Of a stretch of DNA of 9,944 bases, positions 1 to 6,444 are shown in pieces. This DNA comes from Planctomycetota bacterium. Its GTDB lineage: Bacteria; Planctomycetota; Planctomycetia; Gemmatales; Gemmataceae. Within the stretch, counting starts at the first letter, position 1, and each line of letters starts with the position of its first letter. Location: NCBI GenBank assembly GCA_016200155.1, contig JACQFG010000375.1:1-9944 (forward strand). The letters are read 5' to 3'. The notes beneath the pieces were generated by a model, which was not told the DNA's origin, made no database searches, and saw only the letters and a program-made list of their open reading frames with translations. The position numbers were made by a program, and so were the translations under genes.

Positions 1-48
1 AGGTCCGGCGAGCCGAGCCGGACCGGTCCCGCACGGCTCGCGGGACCT
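1..48. repeat. Double-hairpin palindromic repeat at window start
   Basis: Two similar halves (about 2-24 and 25-47) are inverted copies of each other, matching at 21 of 24 positions. Each half also folds alone: GGTCCGGC pairs with GCCGGACC in the left half, and GGTCCCGC pairs with GCGGGACC in the right half read on the minus strand. The stem difference between halves (G-C versus C-G) is compensated, so pairing is kept. The right edge overlaps the TAG stop codon (47-49) of the prenyltransferase-like gene, so the element lies directly 3' of that gene and could end its transcript. It probably starts a base or two left of the window. The core at 4-18 recurs at 2305-2319 inside thrC. Confidence 0.85.
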
Positions 49-991
49 ACGGCATTGTTTTGGAGCCTGCAAGAAGGCCCAGGCTCCCCACGCCGTAGAA
101 CGTGTATTCGACGTCGGTGGCTTCATCCCAGACGCCGCCGAGGAAGCCGCCCTCTTCGCGCTCCAGGGATGTGACGTATTCCAGCGCCCGCGCCGGCTCA
201 ATGCGGTCCAGCGCGCCAAGCTCGGCCAGGGTCCAGCAGCCGGTGAACGTGGAAAGTAGGTCGGCGAGCGGAATGCGATCGTTGGCGCGCAGGCCGCCTT
301 CCATCGACGGCATCTCGGCAAGGTAGTCGATCGTCGGTTCCGCCTCGTCCGCATTCAAAGCGTTTCCCTTCAAGAGATGCAAGAGCCCGATGGCCGCCGC
401 GGTCGGGTTGGTGCCGCTGCGGCGCATGGCCGCGACTTCGACGTAGCCGCCGTCGTCGCGCCGGCGCGATGCGACGAAGCGCAGCACCTCATCCGGGTTC
501 GGCAGCGATTGCCCGAGCAGCTCGAAGCACAACCCGACGAGAAACGTGTGATACGTGCTGCCCGAGCTGGCGCCGGGCGACTTGTTGTAACCATGGTCCT
601 TGGTGCGAAACGTATCGAGCGTGTCGGCGACGCGCTGCCGCCAGTCTGCAGGGCTGCCTTCGAGGACGTCGATGCCGCTGCTCGCTTGCACCAGGACGGT
701 CGCATACAGGAACGAGAAGAAATCGACGACGCTGGCCTGCTTCGTCAAGCACTCGCGCAGGAACCTGGCCGCACGCTCGCAAATCTCCGGCGTCAGGGCG
801 TCGAGCACCGACAGGCCGCGCAGGCCGAAGCCGGTGTAGTAGAGGTCCGATTCGCCTTCGCGTCCCGAGAACCCGCCGTCGGGGTTTTGCATGGACGCGA
901 GGTAATCCGCCTGCCGCTCCCGCAGTGGTCCGGGCAGGCGCGCGACCCCCGCGGCAATGCGATCGTTCAGGTCTTGCAAATAGTTGGTCAT
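47..991 (-). CDS. Prenyltransferase/squalene-cyclase repeat protein, zinc ligands apparently lost
   Basis: A 314-residue alpha/alpha-barrel protein resembling protein prenyltransferase beta subunits (Rab geranylgeranyltransferase type). Repeats are marked by GGF (39-41), HGY (133-135), GGY (181-183), GGL (232-234) and GGF (281-283), with DLYYTGFGLRGL at 49-60. There is no signal peptide, so it is probably cytoplasmic. The start at 991 is chosen because its ATG overlaps the thioesterase TGA as ATGA, implying translational coupling; the reading frame stays open 31 codons further upstream, but that part lies inside the thioesterase gene. Against the human Rab enzyme recalled from memory, the zinc Asp and Cys positions appear to be S247 and F249, and the zinc His appears to be Y296 in DVEYTFYG. 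No DxDD cyclase motif is visible. Catalysis as a prenyltransferase is therefore doubtful; a non-catalytic or altered role is possible. Family confidence is good, function unknown. Confidence 0.82.
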   Translation of the reverse strand: MTNYLQDLNDRIAAGVARLPGPLRERQADYLASMQNPDGGFSGREGESDLYYTGFGLRGLSVLDALTPEICERAARFLRECLTKQASVVDFFSFLYATVLVQASSGIDVLEGSPADWRQRVADTLDTFRTKDHGYNKSPGASSGSTYHTFLVGLCFELLGQSLPNPDEVLRFVASRRRDDGGYVEVAAMRRSGTNPTAAAIGLLHLLKGNALNADEAEPTIDYLAEMPSMEGGLRANDRIPLADLLSTFTGCWTLAELGALDRIEPARALEYVTSLEREEGGFLGGVWDEATDVEYTFYGVGSLGLLAGSKTMP

Positions 992-1422
992 GGTTTTGCC
1001 GCTTGCGGCGCAGCAAGCCGCGCCCGATAACTCGCGGGAATCTCGATGCCCTCGATGCGATTGTCCGCTTCGACCCGGCAACATACCGAGGTCACTTTCC
1101 CGCGTGCAACGACTTTGCCGTCAAGCGTGAACTCGAATCCGTAGGTGACCGACTTGCTGCCGATGCGCTCGATCGAGACGGCAACGTCGAGCAAATCCTC
1201 GAAGCGTGCCGGCGACACGTAATCGCAGGTCGCCGACACGCGCGGGAAGCCGATCGCCTGGCCTTCCCAGGTGAGCTTCACGGAAAGGCCGCGCGAACGC
1301 AGGAACTCGCATTCGGCCGATTCCATGTAGCGAAAGAAGTTGGAAAAGTGGACGATGCCCGCGGTGTCGGTATCGCCGAACTCGACGCGGCGGGTCGTTC
1401 GAAAAACGGGGGTTTCGGCCAT
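988..1422 (-). CDS. Hotdog-fold acyl-CoA thioesterase (4HBT/YbgC type)
   Basis: A 144-residue protein of normal length for the 4-hydroxybenzoyl-CoA thioesterase/YbgC family, which hydrolyses acyl-CoA or aryl-CoA thioesters in the cytoplasm. The family signature is at 13-36: VEFGDTDTAGIVHF, followed by SNFFRYMESAE. D19 aligns with the catalytic Asp17 of the Pseudomonas 4HBT enzyme. The rest fits one hotdog domain, with RVSATCDYVSPARFED near 80-95 and a beta-rich C-terminal half. The substrate cannot be read from the sequence. It is the first gene of a two-gene minus-strand unit and shares 4 bp with the prenyltransferase-like gene, so the two products are probably made together. No strong Shine-Dalgarno precedes the ATG at 1422. 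The short gap to divergent thrC is mostly an inverted repeat. Confidence 0.88.
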   Translation of the reverse strand: MAETPVFRTTRRVEFGDTDTAGIVHFSNFFRYMESAECEFLRSRGLSVKLTWEGQAIGFPRVSATCDYVSPARFEDLLDVAVSIERIGSKSVTYGFEFTLDGKVVARGKVTSVCCRVEADNRIEGIEIPASYRARLAAPQAAKP

Positions 1423-1438
1423 GCCACCATTCTAGTGG

Positions 1439-1526
1439 CTCACGCAAAGGCGCAAAGGCGCAAAGAAAATCTCTAGGATAGCAATCGACTTGATCCGGGC
1501 TTTGCGCCCTTGCGCCTTTGCGTGAG
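1439..1526. repeat. Inverted repeat with 27-bp arms between divergent genes
   Basis: The left arm (1439-1465) and right arm (1500-1526) are reverse complements at 26 of 27 positions, separated by a 34-bp AT-richer spacer (1466-1499). The arms themselves are built from a repeated GGCGCAAA unit ending in CTCACGCAAAG. It fills most of the 111-bp gap between the thioesterase start (1422, minus) and the thrC start (1534, plus), so both promoters must lie in or across it. Sequences of the type CTTTGCGCCTTTGCGTGAG are familiar to me as widespread bacterial intergenic repeats; that is recollection, not a search. No clear promoter boxes can be assigned. Confidence 0.85.
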
Positions 1527-1533
1527 ATACCTG

Positions 1534-2778
1534 ATGTTCGTGACTCATTTGGAATCCGCGATCGATGGCACGCGCTTCGATGCCGGCCGTGTTCTGACCA
1601 TGCACAACGGCCGGCCGCTGTGGGTGCGTTACGATCTCGCGGCCGTCAAGAAGGCAGTGCGGCCCGCTGACTTTGCGCTGCGCGTCAACTCGCTGTGGCG
1701 CTATCGCGAGCTGCTGCCGTTGCCCAAAGACATCGAGCCGGTGACGCTGGGCGAGGGCATGTCGCCGATCTTGCCGTGTCCGCGGCTTGGCAAGGAGCTG
1801 GGGCTGTCGCGGCTGTTCATCAAGGACGAGGGGCAGCTGCCGACCGGCAGCTTCAAGAGCCGGGGCATGGCCGCCGCCGTCAGCATGGCGAAGCATCTCG
1901 GCCTGACGCGCCTCGCCGTCCCGACCGCGGGCAACGCCGGCGGCGCCCTCGCGGCTTACGGCGCCCGCGCCGGCATGGAGGTCTTCGTCTTCATGCCCGA
2001 GGATACGCCGGTCATCAATCAACTCGAAGCGTTTCTTTGCGGCGCGAGGGTCTTTCTCGTCAACGGCTTGATCAACGATTGCGGCAAGATCGTCCGCGAA
2101 GGCATCGACAAGCTCGGCTGGTTCGACATGTCAACGTTAAAGGAGCCGTACCGCCTCGAAGGCAAGAAAACGATGGGCCTGGAAATCGCCGAACAGCTCG
2201 GCTGGCGACTGCCCGACGTCATCTTCTATCCGACCGGCGGCGGCACCGGCCTGATCGGCATGTGGAAGGCGTTCGCCGAGATGACGGAACTCGGCTGGCT
2301 AGGATCCGGCGAGCCGAGCTCCGTAAGGAGCCGGTTGCCGAAGCTCGTCAGTTGCCAGAGCGACGGCTGTGCGCCGATCGTGCGCGCTTTCGAGAAGGGC
2401 GAGCGCTTCGCGGAGTTGTTCGCGAACGCGCATACCGTGGCAAGCGGCCTGCGCGTACCGGCAGCGGTCGGCGACTTCATGATGCTCGACGCAATCCGGG
2501 CGTCCGGCGGGTGGGCGATCGCGGGTCAAGAAAAATCGATCGTGCCGTGGATGCGCCGCGCCGCGTCGCTGGAGGGCATCGCGATCTGCCCGGAGACGGC
2601 CGTCTGCTTCGACGTGCTGGAACGTTTGGTGCGCGAGGGACGCGTCGGCCGCGATGAGGAGATCATCGTCTTCAACACGGGAGCGGCACAAAAATATCCG
2701 GAAGCGGTGAAGCTGGATTTGCCTCGGCTCGACAAGAACCGGGCGATTGATTACGACGCAATCGCCAGGCGCCCGTAG
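1534..2778 (+). CDS. thrC: Threonine synthase (PLP-dependent, fold type II)
   Basis: A 414-residue cytoplasmic enzyme that converts O-phosphohomoserine to threonine, the last step of threonine synthesis. The PLP lysine is K108 in PTGSFKSRG (103-111). PTAGNAGGA and the phosphate loop YPTGGGTGLIGMWKAF also fit the family. The ATG at 1534 is chosen because FVTHLES then opens the protein as expected; earlier TTG (1510) and GTG (1522) codons lie in the repeat arm. Two oddities stand out. The N-terminal segment that forms a four-Cys ribbon in many homologues reads HLESAIDGTRFDAG with RPLWVRYDL and has none of those Cys. A palindromic repeat encodes about ten extra residues near 257-268. The TAG stop lies in the next palindrome. 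Other fold type II enzymes such as cysteate synthase or a threonine-synthase-like protein are less likely. Confidence 0.87.
   Translation: MFVTHLESAIDGTRFDAGRVLTMHNGRPLWVRYDLAAVKKAVRPADFALRVNSLWRYRELLPLPKDIEPVTLGEGMSPILPCPRLGKELGLSRLFIKDEGQLPTGSFKSRGMAAAVSMAKHLGLTRLAVPTAGNAGGALAAYGARAGMEVFVFMPEDTPVINQLEAFLCGARVFLVNGLINDCGKIVREGIDKLGWFDMSTLKEPYRLEGKKTMGLEIAEQLGWRLPDVIFYPTGGGTGLIGMWKAFAEMTELGWLGSGEPSSVRSRLPKLVSCQSDGCAPIVRAFEKGERFAELFANAHTVASGLRVPAAVGDFMMLDAIRASGGWAIAGQEKSIVPWMRRAASLEGIAICPETAVCFDVLERLVREGRVGRDEEIIVFNTGAAQKYPEAVKLDLPRLDKNRAIDYDAIARRP
2301..2334. repeat. Palindromic repeat fragment in frame inside thrC
   Basis: The stretch carries TCCGGCGAGCCGAGC (2305-2319), identical to 4-18 of the window-start repeat. 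It is followed by a small hairpin, GCTCC-GTAA-GGAGC (2318-2331). In the thrC frame it encodes GSGEPSSVRSR, between ELGWL and LPKLVSCQSDGCAPI. Homologues as I recall them run almost directly from the GW-type turn to the PK-VS-Q strand, so about ten residues look inserted. The phase is kept and the gene stays open on both sides. The protein change is probably a surface loop, which is inference. Confidence 0.65.
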
Positions 2779-2855
2779 GGACAAGCTGCCAGCTTGTCCC
2801 TGTTGAGCGTCGCGCACTTGCAACGACCGGGACAAGCTGGCAGCTTGTCCCTACG
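2774..2855. repeat. Paired palindromes between convergent genes, probable two-way terminator
   Basis: Two 27-bp arms (2774-2800 and 2829-2855) are perfect reverse complements separated by 28 bp. Each arm contains its own palindrome, GGGACAAGCTG against CAGCTTGTCCC with one central base. It can fold as two hairpins or one long one. The TAG stop of thrC (2776-2778) is part of the left arm, and the stop of the convergent hydrolase gene (2861-2863) begins 6 bp past the right arm. This position suits a bidirectional transcription terminator, though no U-tract follows either stem. Confidence 0.85.
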
Positions 2856-2860
2856 TAGGT

Positions 2861-3883
2861 CTATCGGAACAAGCGGAATCGCCCCTGGAACAACCGCGGC
2901 CGAACCACACGCGGCTGGACCTCTGGCGCCACTTCAACCGGCGTCGGGATCGCCTCGGCCTTCTTGATTTTCTCGGCTTTCTCCGGCCCCTTCGGCGCCG
3001 GCTCGGCCGAGGTCAGCGTGTCGCGCCAGAGCCAGCGCATCGAGTCGGGCAGGATCGCGCCGCCGTGTTTGCCGGTGTGGCCGCCGTCGCCCCAGACGGC
3101 CTTGTAGTCGTACTTCTTGAACTTGAAGGCCGACTCCATCTGCAGGTTGGCGAGATACCAGTTGCCCGCGGCGTTGTCGAGATCGTTGGAGCCGTCCTGG
3201 AGGAAGACGCGGATATTCTTCTTCTCGGTCTTGCGAATGATGCCGGGATAGACGTCGCCGCCGCGGATGTTGGTGAAGCTGCCGATGTGGCTGAGGACCT
3301 TGCTGAACATGTCGGGCCGTTGCCAGGCCGCTGTGAACGCACAAATCCCGCCGCTCGACGCGCCGCAGATGCCTCGGCCAGCCGCGTCCTGACGCAGCTT
3401 CAGCTTGTACTTCTCGACCACGGCCGGGAAAATCTCCTTCTCCAGGAACGTGACGTACTGCGGCGTCAGCGAGTCGTATTCGAAGCTGCGGTTGCTGCCC
3501 GGCTTCTTCTTCGGATCGTCGGTCGGAAACAGGCCGGGGTTGATGAAGATGCCGATCATCACCGGGATTTCTTTCTTGTGGATGAGGTTGTCCATGACGA
3601 CGGTGGCGCGATAGCTTCCCTTGGGATTGAGGTAGGCGCTGACGCCGTCCTGGAAGACCATGACGCAGGCGGGCGTCTTGCCGTCGTACTGGGCCGGGAT
3701 GTAGACGGCGACGTCGCGCTCGGTCTTGGCGAAGATCTCGCTCTTGTGGCGAAACTTCTCGACCTTGCCCTCGGGCACGCCCTTCTGCGGCTCCGAATCG
3801 GGGCCAGGCTTGTAATCGTCCTTCGCGTGGGCCGCGGCAAGGAGCATGGCGACACAGGCGAACGATGCGACGAAGCGATTCAT
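2861..3883 (-). CDS. Secreted alpha/beta-hydrolase, Fes/esterase D type
   Basis: A 340-residue hydrolase of the enterochelin esterase/esterase D family (PF00756-like). Residues 1-20 form a signal peptide ending AHA before KDDYKPG, so it is exported. The nucleophile elbow CGASSGG places Ser176 as catalytic; QDGSNDLDN (229-237) supplies an acid candidate (D230, D234 or D236), and GDGGHTGKHGG supplies the His, probably H269. YIPAQYDG near 61-68 and MVFQDG near 75-80 fit the N-terminal strands. The last 50 residues are a Pro/Lys/Glu-rich tail ending in a basic RGRFRLFR-like stretch not needed for the fold. The start at 3883 has AAAGGA at 3890-3895, 6 nt upstream. It is last in a minus-strand run of four genes. 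The substrate is unknown: a siderophore ester, feruloyl ester or polysaccharide acetyl group are all possible. Confidence 0.85.
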   Translation of the reverse strand: MNRFVASFACVAMLLAAAHAKDDYKPGPDSEPQKGVPEGKVEKFRHKSEIFAKTERDVAVYIPAQYDGKTPACVMVFQDGVSAYLNPKGSYRATVVMDNLIHKKEIPVMIGIFINPGLFPTDDPKKKPGSNRSFEYDSLTPQYVTFLEKEIFPAVVEKYKLKLRQDAAGRGICGASSGGICAFTAAWQRPDMFSKVLSHIGSFTNIRGGDVYPGIIRKTEKKNIRVFLQDGSNDLDNAAGNWYLANLQMESAFKFKKYDYKAVWGDGGHTGKHGGAILPDSMRWLWRDTLTSAEPAPKGPEKAEKIKKAEAIPTPVEVAPEVQPRVVRPRLFQGRFRLFR

Positions 3884-3904
3884 GAGAGGTCCTTTCAGGT
3901 TATC

Positions 3905-3960
3905 GCCGCTTGCGGCTTAGCGCTCGCATGGCACGACGCGAGCGCTAAGCCGCAAGCGGC
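3905..3960. repeat. TTAGCG-core palindrome, copy 1
   Basis: The 23-bp arms at 3905-3927 and 3938-3960 are perfect reverse complements with a 10-nt spacer. The outer stem is GCCGCTTGCGGC and the inner core TTAGCGCTCGC. It lies between the PQQ-like gene, whose stop ends 5 bp away, and the hydrolase gene, whose Shine-Dalgarno is 9 nt beyond it. In the transcript it would form a strong hairpin between the two cistrons. Confidence 0.92.
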
Positions 3961-3965
3961 AGGAA

Positions 3966-5264
3966 TCATTTGGCCAGCGACACGCAGATCAGTTCCCGAT
4001 CGTTGCGGGCGAACACGCACTGCTGGGCGAAGGCGGGATGGCTCCAGGAGACGTTGCGCTTGTAGGCGGTGCTGGTCGGATCGAGCATGTGCCAGCGGCT
4101 GATCTCGTTGTAGCCCTTGGGAGTGAGCTTGGCGATGATGAGGTCGCCCGTCTCGGCGGTGATGAAGAAGCGGTCCGCGTGCTTGACCAGGTGAGCGGTG
4201 CCGCTGGGCGTCTTCTTGCCGACGGCTTTCAGGCTTTCCCACAGGCGTTCGCCGGTCTTGATGTCGACGCAGCGCAGCTCGCCGTCGTTGCAGATGCCGT
4301 AGATGTGGCCCGCTTCGAGGAACGGCGTGTTGTTGACGGGATAGACGGAGGTGTCGCGGTTGCCCTTCCAGGCCTGGGTGAGGCCGGGTTTCTTGGCATC
4401 GAGCTTGAACAGGCCACCCTTGTGCTGCCAGGCGCCGATGAAGAGATGGTCGTCGAGCTTGCGCGGCATCATGATGGAGGTGCCGTTGACGGTGGTCTGC
4501 TTGACCGACCAGAAGACCTTGCCGGTGGCGGGATCGAGGCCGTTGATCGCCTCGGGGTGCCAGATGATGAGCTGGCGGACGCCGCCGGCCTCGATGATCG
4601 ACGGCGGACTGTAGCCGGGCTCCTCGGCGCTGAGGGCTTTCCAGATTTCCTTGCCGGTGTTCTTGTCGAAGGCGACGGCGACGGCACCCTCGCCGCCGAC
4701 CATGCAGATCAGGCAATCGCCGTCCATGAGCGGATGGGCGGCGAAGCCCCAGAGCGGCGTCGCGGTCTTGTAGTCCTTCTTGAAATCGCGCTGCCAATGG
4801 ATCTTGCCCGTCTTGGCGTCGAAGCAGATGAGATCGCCTTCCGCGCCGAGGGTCCAGACCTTGCCGGCCTCGACGTTCGGCGTGCAGCGCGGGCCATTCG
4901 GATACGAGACGGTGAGCGTGCAGGGGTAATCGTGCTTCCACTTGAGGTCGCCGGTCTTGGCGTCGAAGCACTGGACGCGTTCCTTGCCGGCAAACTCGGC
5001 GCGATCGAAGTTGTCCTTGTGGATGTCGGCATCCGTGACGAAATCGGTGAGGAAGACGAGCCCGTCGGCAACGGCGGGGCCGGAGAAGCCGTTGGCGACC
5101 TTGGCGCGCCAGAGGACTTTGGGGCCGCCTTTCGGGAACGTGTCGAGGATGCCCTTTTCGCGCCAGACGTTGTCGCGCTGCGGGCCCATCCATTGCGGCC
5201 AATCGTCGGCGCGGGCGTTGGCGGCGGCGAGGGCGATCAACAAAAACGAAAATAGCGGTCGCAT
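3966..5264 (-). CDS. Secreted PQQ-like beta-propeller repeat protein
   Basis: A 432-residue exported propeller. Residues 1-19 are a signal peptide ending ARA, and the mature protein opens with DDWPQWMGPQRDNV, the DWPQW-type opening I associate with planctomycete PQQ-like propellers. Blade motifs of the form CFDAKTGDLKW, CFDAKTGKIHW, FDKNTGKEIW, LDPATGKVFW and CVDIKTGERLW recur along the chain, each the AxTGxxxW pattern of PQQ/BamB-like repeats. I do not see a convincing set of PQQ-binding catalytic residues of an alcohol dehydrogenase, so a binding or scaffold role is more likely than a quinoprotein enzyme. The start at 5264 is supported by AGGAG at 5271-5275, 6 nt upstream. It lies between the NHL propeller gene and the hydrolase gene, with a palindrome in each gap. 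Its ligand cannot be inferred. Confidence 0.88.
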   Translation of the reverse strand: MRPLFSFLLIALAAANARADDWPQWMGPQRDNVWREKGILDTFPKGGPKVLWRAKVANGFSGPAVADGLVFLTDFVTDADIHKDNFDRAEFAGKERVQCFDAKTGDLKWKHDYPCTLTVSYPNGPRCTPNVEAGKVWTLGAEGDLICFDAKTGKIHWQRDFKKDYKTATPLWGFAAHPLMDGDCLICMVGGEGAVAVAFDKNTGKEIWKALSAEEPGYSPPSIIEAGGVRQLIIWHPEAINGLDPATGKVFWSVKQTTVNGTSIMMPRKLDDHLFIGAWQHKGGLFKLDAKKPGLTQAWKGNRDTSVYPVNNTPFLEAGHIYGICNDGELRCVDIKTGERLWESLKAVGKKTPSGTAHLVKHADRFFITAETGDLIIAKLTPKGYNEISRWHMLDPTSTAYKRNVSWSHPAFAQQCVFARNDRELICVSLAK

Positions 5265-5280
5265 GAAAATCTCCTGGTTC

Positions 5281-5336
5281 GCCGCTGGCGGCTTAGCGTT
5301 CGCGCGGCGCCGCGCGAACGCTAAGCCGCAAGCGGC
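5281..5336. repeat. TTAGCG-core palindrome, copy 2
   Basis: A 56-bp palindrome with no spacer: 28-bp arms 5281-5308 and 5309-5336 match at 27 of 28 positions. It has the outer GCCGCTNGCGGC stem of copy 1, core TTAGCGTTCGC, and an added GCGGC centre. The stop of the NHL gene ends 7 bp to its right, and the Shine-Dalgarno of the PQQ-like gene is 5 nt to its left. The core change CT to TT is matched on the other arm (AG to AA), so pairing is kept. Confidence 0.93.
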
Positions 5337-5343
5337 AATCGGG

Positions 5344-6429
5344 TTACTTCACCGCGCGGACGCGATGATTGTTGCTGTCGGCGATGTACAAGGTTCCGTC
5401 CGCGGCGATGACGCAGCCGTGCGGGCGGTCCATGCCGGCCTGGGTCGCGGGACCGCCGTCGCCTTCCTTGCCCTTGCGGCCGCCGGCGATCGTGGTGACA
5501 ACGTTCGACTTCGCGTCGATCTTGCGGACGCAATGGTTCTCACAATCGACGACGTAGATGTTGCCGGCCGCATCGCAGCGGATGCCCTTGGGGCCGGCGA
5601 AGACGGCGGCTTTGGCGTCGGCCGTGTCGCCGGAGTAGCCCCACTCGCCGGTACCGGCGATGGTGGTGATGATGCCCCTGGCGTCGATCTTGCGGATGGC
5701 GCTGCCTTCGCGTTCGCAGACGTAGGTGTTGCCCTTGCCGTCGACGCAGACTGCCCGTGCGCCGACGAGGAGGGCCTTGGCCGCGGGGCCGTTGTCGTCC
5801 TTGCGTTCGAGCTTGACCTTCGTCTTGATCTTGGCCCGGCCGGTGCCCGCGAACGTCGTGATGATGCCGGTGGCGAGGTCGAGCCGGCGGATGCGCCAGT
5901 CGCCGACGTCGGCGATAAGTAGGCCCCCCTTGCCATCGAGGAAGCAGTCGTTAGGTTCGACCATGCTGGCCTCGGTCGCCTTGCCGCCGTCGCCGGAGTA
6001 GCCTTTCTTGCCATTGCCTGCAACGGTAGTGACGATCCAAGACTTGGCGTCCACTTTGCGCACGACGGCGTTGAGACGATCGACGATGTAGAGGTTATCG
6101 TTGTTGTCGATGACGACGGCATAGGGTTCGTTGAAGGTGGCGTCGGTCGCCTTGCCGCCGTCGCCGGAGTAGCCCTTCTTGCCGTTGCCTGCGACCGTCG
6201 TGATGACGCTGGTCTTGAGATCGACCTTGCGGATGCAATGGTTCATCGACTCGGCGATGTAGAGATGCCCCTTGTTGTCGACGTCGCAGTGGAACGGTTC
6301 GCTGAGCGTCGCCTTGGTCGCGAGGCCGGCGTCGCCGGTGTGGCCGCGCATGCCGGTGCCGGCGATGGTGGACATGGTTGGCGCGTCGCCGCCGGTGAAA
6401 ATGATCGCCAGTGCAAGGAACTTTGTCAT
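5344..6429 (-). CDS. NHL-repeat beta-propeller protein, six blades
   Basis: A 361-residue protein made almost wholly of six blades of about 57 residues. Each opens like ITTVAGNGKKGYSGDGG and continues with a D-x-x-G-NLYIAD strand and a HxxRKxD strand, the NHL/TolB-like pattern. Blades begin near residues 18, 76, 133, 190, 254 and 311. Blade 4 replaces the GYSGDGG loop with a longer Lys-rich insert (about 198-212). Blades 2 and 3 share a 32-nt identical stretch at 171-bp spacing, a sign of recent duplication or conversion. The N-terminus (KFLALAIIFTGG) is hydrophobic but short and has no clear cleavage site; export is likely but unproven. GGGGA at 6436-6440 supports the ATG at 6429. Such propellers usually bind ligands or partner proteins; no enzyme residues are visible. 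Confidence 0.88.
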   Translation of the reverse strand: MTKFLALAIIFTGGDAPTMSTIAGTGMRGHTGDAGLATKATLSEPFHCDVDNKGHLYIAESMNHCIRKVDLKTSVITTVAGNGKKGYSGDGGKATDATFNEPYAVVIDNNDNLYIVDRLNAVVRKVDAKSWIVTTVAGNGKKGYSGDGGKATEASMVEPNDCFLDGKGGLLIADVGDWRIRRLDLATGIITTFAGTGRAKIKTKVKLERKDDNGPAAKALLVGARAVCVDGKGNTYVCEREGSAIRKIDARGIITTIAGTGEWGYSGDTADAKAAVFAGPKGIRCDAAGNIYVVDCENHCVRKIDAKSNVVTTIAGGRKGKEGDGGPATQAGMDRPHGCVIAADGTLYIADSNNHRVRAVK

Positions 6430-6444
6430 CGGTTCTCCCCTCTT

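Noticed and set aside
469..1476. 335-codon plus-strand ORF opposite the thioesterase and prenyltransferase-like genes
   Set aside because: No family signal, ends in repeat-derived sequence (AKAQRRKE), and lies antisense to two well-supported genes.
1510..1533. TTG at 1510 as thrC start
   Set aside because: It lies in the repeat arm and would add repeat-encoded residues (RLCVRYL); the ATG at 1534 gives the expected FVTHLE opening.
3895..5202. 435-codon minus-strand ORF overlapping the PQQ-like gene in another frame
   Set aside because: Arg/His/Gln-rich shadow translation with no motifs, running through the palindrome at its end.
4038..5255. 405-codon plus-strand ORF opposite the PQQ-like gene
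   Set aside because: Its translation is Val/Asp/Gly-rich without domain structure, and the minus strand carries a signal peptide, Shine-Dalgarno and clear propeller motifs. It is a high-GC antisense shadow.
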